Positions 60,918-64,000 of a stretch of DNA of 64,000 nucleotides are shown here, one piece after another. How positions within the stretch are numbered: position 1 is the stretch's first letter; the number at the start of each line of letters is the position of its first letter. The stretch lies in NCBI RefSeq assembly GCF_040370365.1, contig NZ_BAABWQ010000004.1, positions 1 through 64,000 of the forward strand, written 5' to 3'. Made by a program: the position numbers and the translations under genes. The notes beneath the pieces are model-generated. The model saw nothing but the letters and a program-made list of their open reading frames with translations. It did not search any database and was not told the DNA's origin. The DNA comes from Shimia sp040370365. GTDB taxonomy: Bacteria > Pseudomonadota > Alphaproteobacteria > Rhodobacterales > Rhodobacteraceae.

Positions 60918-60957
60918 GTTAGCCCTAACGGTTACAAAAACCACCGTTAGCGCTATC
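60918..60957. promoter_or_regulatory. Two LacI-type operator-like palindromes upstream of eno
   Basis: GTTAGCCCTAAC (60918-60929) and GTTAGCGCTATC (60946-60957) each match the palindrome GTTAGCGCTAAC at 11 of 12 bases; start-to-start spacing is 28 bp. An exact 8-bp inverted repeat, CTAACGGT / ACCGTTAG (60925-60932 and 60943-60950), joins them. They lie 75-115 bp before the enolase start. LacI-family carbon regulators such as CceR of Rhodobacter are the natural candidates. Confidence 0.5.
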
Positions 60958-61032
60958 AAATGTCGTTTACTTTTGCCCCTGCCCTGCTATAGCTGCGACC
61001 AACATTTTTGGCCATCTGAGGGACCCTCCGAC

Positions 61033-62307
61033 ATGAGCACCATCATTGATATTTTTGCCCGCGAAATTCTGGACAGCCGCGGCAACCCCACCGTCGAAGT
61101 CGACGTGATCTTGGAAGACGGCACCATGGGTCGCGCCGCCGTGCCTTCCGGCGCGTCGACCGGCGCCTATGAAGCCGTGGAAAAACGCGACGGCGACAAG
61201 TCACGCTACATGGGCAAAGGTGTCTTGGAAGCCCTGAACGCTGTGAACGGCGAAATCGCCGAAGCCTTGGTGGGCATGGACGTCACCGAGCAGGTTGCAA
61301 TCGACTCCGCGATGATCGAACTCGATGGCACCCCCAACAAAGCGCGCCTTGGCGCCAATGCCATTCTGGGCGTGTCGCTTGCTGCTGCCAAGGCTGCGGC
61401 TGACTACACGTCTCAACCTCTGTTCCGCTACATTGGCGGCACCTCAGCGCGTGTGTTGCCGGTGCCAATGATGAACATCATCAACGGTGGTGAGCACGCC
61501 GACAACCCGATCGACATTCAAGAATTCATGATCATGCCGGTCAGCGCGCCCAACATCCGCGAGGCGATCCGCATGGGCGCCGAAGTGTTCCACACCTTGA
61601 AAAAAGAGCTCTCTGCAGCCGGTTACAATACTGGCATCGGCGATGAGGGCGGCTTTGCGCCGGCGCTAGAGTCCACACGTGTCGCGCTGGACTTTGTGAA
61701 AAGCTCTGTTGAAAAAGCGGGCTACAAATTGGGTGAAGACATCTTCCTCGCTCTGGATTGTGCGTCTTCGGAGTACTTTAAGGACGGCAAATACGAGATG
61801 GTTGGCGAAGGCAAATCTCTGACCTCTGCGGAGAACGCGCAATATCTTGCTGACCTATGTGCCGACTACCCAATCATCTCGATTGAGGACGGCATGGACG
61901 AGGACGATTGGGACGGTTGGAAAATGCTGACCGACATGATCGGCGACAAAGTTCAACTGGTGGGTGACGATCTGTTTGTGACCAACCCAACCCGTCTGGC
62001 AGATGGCATTTCCAAAGGTGTGGCCAACTCCATGCTGGTGAAAGTGAACCAGATCGGCTCCCTGACCGAGACGCTGAAGGCTGTCGATATGGCCCACCGC
62101 GCACGCTACACCAACGTGATGTCTCACCGCTCTGGTGAAACCGAAGACGCCACCATTGCCGATCTCGCAGTGGCGACCAACTGTGGTCAGATCAAAACCG
62201 GCTCCCTGTCGCGCTCTGACCGTCTGGCAAAATACAACCAGCTGATCCGTATTGAGGAAGCGCTGGGGGAAACTGCGGAATACGCAGGCAAATCGATCCT
62301 GAAGTGA
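61033..62307 (+). CDS. eno: Enolase
   Basis: Enolase interconverts 2-phosphoglycerate and phosphoenolpyruvate. The 424-residue protein starts MSTIIDIFAREILDSRGNPT, has the GDEGGFAP loop, metal-binding aspartate and glutamate in ALDCASSE and SIEDGMDE, and the catalytic-lysine region KVNQIGSLTET. The start at 61033 has GAGGGA upstream. The frame extends 47 codons further but through the operator-like region, so it is rejected. Confidence 0.99.
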   Translation: MSTIIDIFAREILDSRGNPTVEVDVILEDGTMGRAAVPSGASTGAYEAVEKRDGDKSRYMGKGVLEALNAVNGEIAEALVGMDVTEQVAIDSAMIELDGTPNKARLGANAILGVSLAAAKAAADYTSQPLFRYIGGTSARVLPVPMMNIINGGEHADNPIDIQEFMIMPVSAPNIREAIRMGAEVFHTLKKELSAAGYNTGIGDEGGFAPALESTRVALDFVKSSVEKAGYKLGEDIFLALDCASSEYFKDGKYEMVGEGKSLTSAENAQYLADLCADYPIISIEDGMDEDDWDGWKMLTDMIGDKVQLVGDDLFVTNPTRLADGISKGVANSMLVKVNQIGSLTETLKAVDMAHRARYTNVMSHRSGETEDATIADLAVATNCGQIKTGSLSRSDRLAKYNQLIRIEEALGETAEYAGKSILK

Positions 62308-62330
62308 TCTCTGACTGACATGAACGAAAG

Positions 62331-62361
62331 AAAGTCCCGCCAGCGTGCGGGGCTTTTGTTT
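62331..62361 (+). terminator. Terminator after eno
   Basis: A 10-bp stem with one G-U pair (AAAGTCCCGC / GCGGGGCTTT, 6-base loop) is followed by TGTTTT. It starts 24 bp after the eno stop codon. Confidence 0.8.
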
Positions 62362-62516
62362 TGGCTCAACAAGTTCCATGCTTTTAACGAAAAGCAGAAT
62401 TGCCAGATTGATTCTCAAATTGGGTCTAAAATAGAGAGGATTTTTCTTGGCGAACCCCACATGGGACATCTATGGTTTCTTGCAAACTCAACACACTGTT
62501 AAGTTGAGGGAGGCCC

Positions 62517-63284
62517 ATGAAAAATCTCGACGTCTGCCTAGTTTTGGATGTTGCTTTTGTAGTTAAACATCCTTCGTTACTTACTGACACGCTTCCAATG
62601 CCACCTAACCATGTTTTTCAAGATGCGGTGGATCAACTATTGGATGCTAAGACTATTTTGACGGCAACAGACTGGACCCGTTCTTCAAATAGCAAATCGT
62701 TTCGTCCGCCAAACACAGAAGACAGAACCAAACTTCTTCAGTCAATTGCAGCCGCACATACACTGTTCCATAATTCCGAACTAGCTGCTGTATTTGATAA
62801 CATCCCTGAATATATTGTCGCCTCGGAGCTATTGGAACACATCCATTTCGGCTGTGTTTCTGGACGATTTAAAACCATAGTGTTTGCAAGTTCGCTCGCC
62901 GCGAATGTAATTTTGTCATCGACCGCACTCACCGATACCGCGTCTGGCCTTTCATATTTCGAGCGCGGCAACGTTTCAGTGAGTTGCACAGCAGCTGTTA
63001 GCTCCGGAGAAGAAGTAAAACATCATGTACGAGTCCAACTGCGCTATGAGAACCCAGTGTTTTTCGACAGTGGAGACGAAGCATGCGTTGCCCTACGCCA
63101 AGGCCTTTTAGCGCATGAAAAATACTATTCTATGCCCATTGACGGCCTCTACGGACCTGAAACAATGAAGGCGGAGATTGATGCAGCAGAAAGCCTCGGA
63201 GTTCCGAGTGAAGATCTCATGGCCCTATATAAGCGGTTGTCTGAGCGAGAGATTGCACCTCGCACAAGGCGCAGATTCAAATAA
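62517..63284 (+). CDS. Orphan hypothetical protein, AT-richer than neighbours
   Basis: This 255-residue protein is not one I recognise. GAGGGAGG precedes the ATG by a few bases, so it is surely translated. The body (about 1-190) has no visible motif and no signal peptide or membrane helix. The end has a short segment YYSMPIDGLYGPETMKAEID, reminiscent of one half of a peptidoglycan-binding-1 repeat. Base composition is visibly lower in G+C than in eno and the porin gene beside it, which suggests recent acquisition. Confidence 0.7.
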   Translation: MKNLDVCLVLDVAFVVKHPSLLTDTLPMPPNHVFQDAVDQLLDAKTILTATDWTRSSNSKSFRPPNTEDRTKLLQSIAAAHTLFHNSELAAVFDNIPEYIVASELLEHIHFGCVSGRFKTIVFASSLAANVILSSTALTDTASGLSYFERGNVSVSCTAAVSSGEEVKHHVRVQLRYENPVFFDSGDEACVALRQGLLAHEKYYSMPIDGLYGPETMKAEIDAAESLGVPSEDLMALYKRLSEREIAPRTRRRFK

Positions 63285-63294
63285 GATCTTTTGT

Positions 63295-64000
63295 TCAAAA
63301 CACCACCCGCGTCCGCAGCCCCAGAACAGTCACCGTCCCTAAGCCCGGATTGCCCAATGGCGCGTCAATCACCTGCACCGAAGGCGTGATCTGCAAGCCC
63401 GGCGCTATCGAGAACCGATAAAACAGCTCTGCCGTGAACTGCGTCTCCCCTCCAGACGCACCCTCCGCCCAGTTCAATCCAAGCCCCGCCGCATCCGTGT
63501 TGCGCCCATAGTAAGCAATGCCGGTAGACAGCGACCGTTTATAGAGCCCCGTCCCTTTGTCGGCGACACCCGCACGCACAAATGGCAGCCACCTGTTGTC
63601 CACAAACCAAGACGCGGAGACGCTGGCTCCGTAGTCCTCGGCGCGGCCTTGGCGGGCATCCGCATCGACGTGCCAAAGCGTCATGTGCACGTTGTCAAAA
63701 TAAATGCGATCGCGCCCGCTGGTCAGTCCGACCTCAAGGCTTTTGAACAGCTTGCCATGATCAAACACGTCCAAGCCCGGCTCAGAGGGATCGGCATTTG
63801 CATCCGCGACACTGCCAACTGCGTAGACTGTGTCCCCCAACCACACGCCCCCGGCCAACCCAAGTCCCGGATTGGGCGCATTGATTGTGGGGTTGGTGTT
63901 AAACGACAGGTTTTGAAAGGCAGTATACGGGCTGACCGCACCATAAAGATCCAGAAAATCGGTCACGTCGATTTGCCCGGCTTGAAGGCTCCATGCGCCC
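63295..64000 (-). CDS. Carbohydrate porin (OprB-like), 5' end beyond the window
   Basis: The open frame reaches the right edge, so only the C-terminal part (about 235 residues) is present. The visible start continues GAWSLQAGQIDVTDFLDLYG, a pattern of OprB-type carbohydrate-selective porins. Alternating hydrophobic strands run to a C-terminal phenylalanine (TRVVF), the outer-membrane sorting signal. It should form an outer-membrane channel for sugars. It is convergent with the orphan gene, 10 bp apart. Confidence 0.8.
   Translation of the reverse strand, partial: GAWSLQAGQIDVTDFLDLYGAVSPYTAFQNLSFNTNPTINAPNPGLGLAGGVWLGDTVYAVGSVADANADPSEPGLDVFDHGKLFKSLEVGLTSGRDRIYFDNVHMTLWHVDADARQGRAEDYGASVSASWFVDNRWLPFVRAGVADKGTGLYKRSLSTGIAYYGRNTDAAGLGLNWAEGASGGETQFTAELFYRFSIAPGLQITPSVQVIDAPLGNPGLGTVTVLGLRTRVVF

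Noticed and set aside
1..64000. CRISPR array, insertion sequences, tRNA or rRNA genes
   Set aside because: Read through by eye, no regularly spaced repeats, transposase frames or cloverleaf sequences were found; a tRNAscan and repeat search would be needed to exclude them fully.

Overview
The window reads as chromosome of an alphaproteobacterium, most likely family Rhodobacteraceae (Roseobacter group). The reasons are a CtrA response regulator with a SciP (DUF1153) partner gene next to it, lipid A synthesis using LpxI rather than LpxH, an rpsI with the long N-terminal extension, small family-typical proteins (DUF2842, DUF6524, DUF1127), a cobalt-type nitrile hydratase locus, and gene orders common in that group. 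Apart from two or three loci it is core genome: there is no CRISPR array, insertion sequence, prophage, rRNA or tRNA that I can see. The right edge cuts a carbohydrate porin gene.

Layout. 1-3 kb: two small unknown genes (one an exported protein with a phage-tail-collar-like end), a DMT exporter and thiamine pyrophosphokinase. 3-5.6 kb: a very acidic, mostly disordered 835-residue protein. 5.6-9.5 kb: saccharopine-dehydrogenase-like protein, DUF393 thiol protein, DUF2842 and purA on the minus strand. 10-11.6 kb: nitrile hydratase alpha, beta and accessory genes. 11.8-17.8 kb: secG, pyrG, a P-loop protein, metA, ppk2 and a TetR regulator on the plus strand. 17.8-19.9 kb: a three-gene membrane/haem operon (pentahaem cytochrome c, DUF3365 monohaem protein, bis-haem b membrane protein) preceded by a perfect CtrA box. 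20-21.2 kb: rplM-rpsI with a structured leader. 21.2-23.3 kb: a MocR-type regulator and divergent DUF1127 gene sharing an array of ATTGTAYC operators, beside a truncated DUF2459 remnant. 23.3-28 kb: thioesterase, crotonase-like protein, trmFO, gluQ, hisI and a NifU-like scaffold.

28.1-28.4 kb holds an easily missed 40-codon membrane-peptide gene that sits behind an alphaproteobacterial SOS (LexA) box. It is followed by recG-ligA and by sciP-ctrA (33.9-32.8 kb). Divergent from these is mnmA. 35.2-47.9 kb is one long minus-strand envelope-biogenesis cluster: pyrH, frr, uppS, cdsA, dxr, rseP, an overlooked 43-residue membrane protein, bamA, skp/ompH, fabZ, lpxA, lpxI, lpxB and a CadD-like transporter. 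It links nucleotide supply, isoprenoid and phospholipid precursors, lipid A and outer-membrane protein assembly.

48-64 kb: miaA, an AraC regulator, a lytic transglycosylase, ssb, an exported peptidoglycan-binding-like protein, pepT, aroK-aroB, a 49-residue membrane peptide with a helical exported protein and xerD, a CNNM/CorC-type transporter, eno with two LacI-type operator-like palindromes, an AT-richer orphan gene, and the porin fragment. The most novel-looking items are the SOS-box peptide, the CtrA-box haem operon and the MocR operator array.
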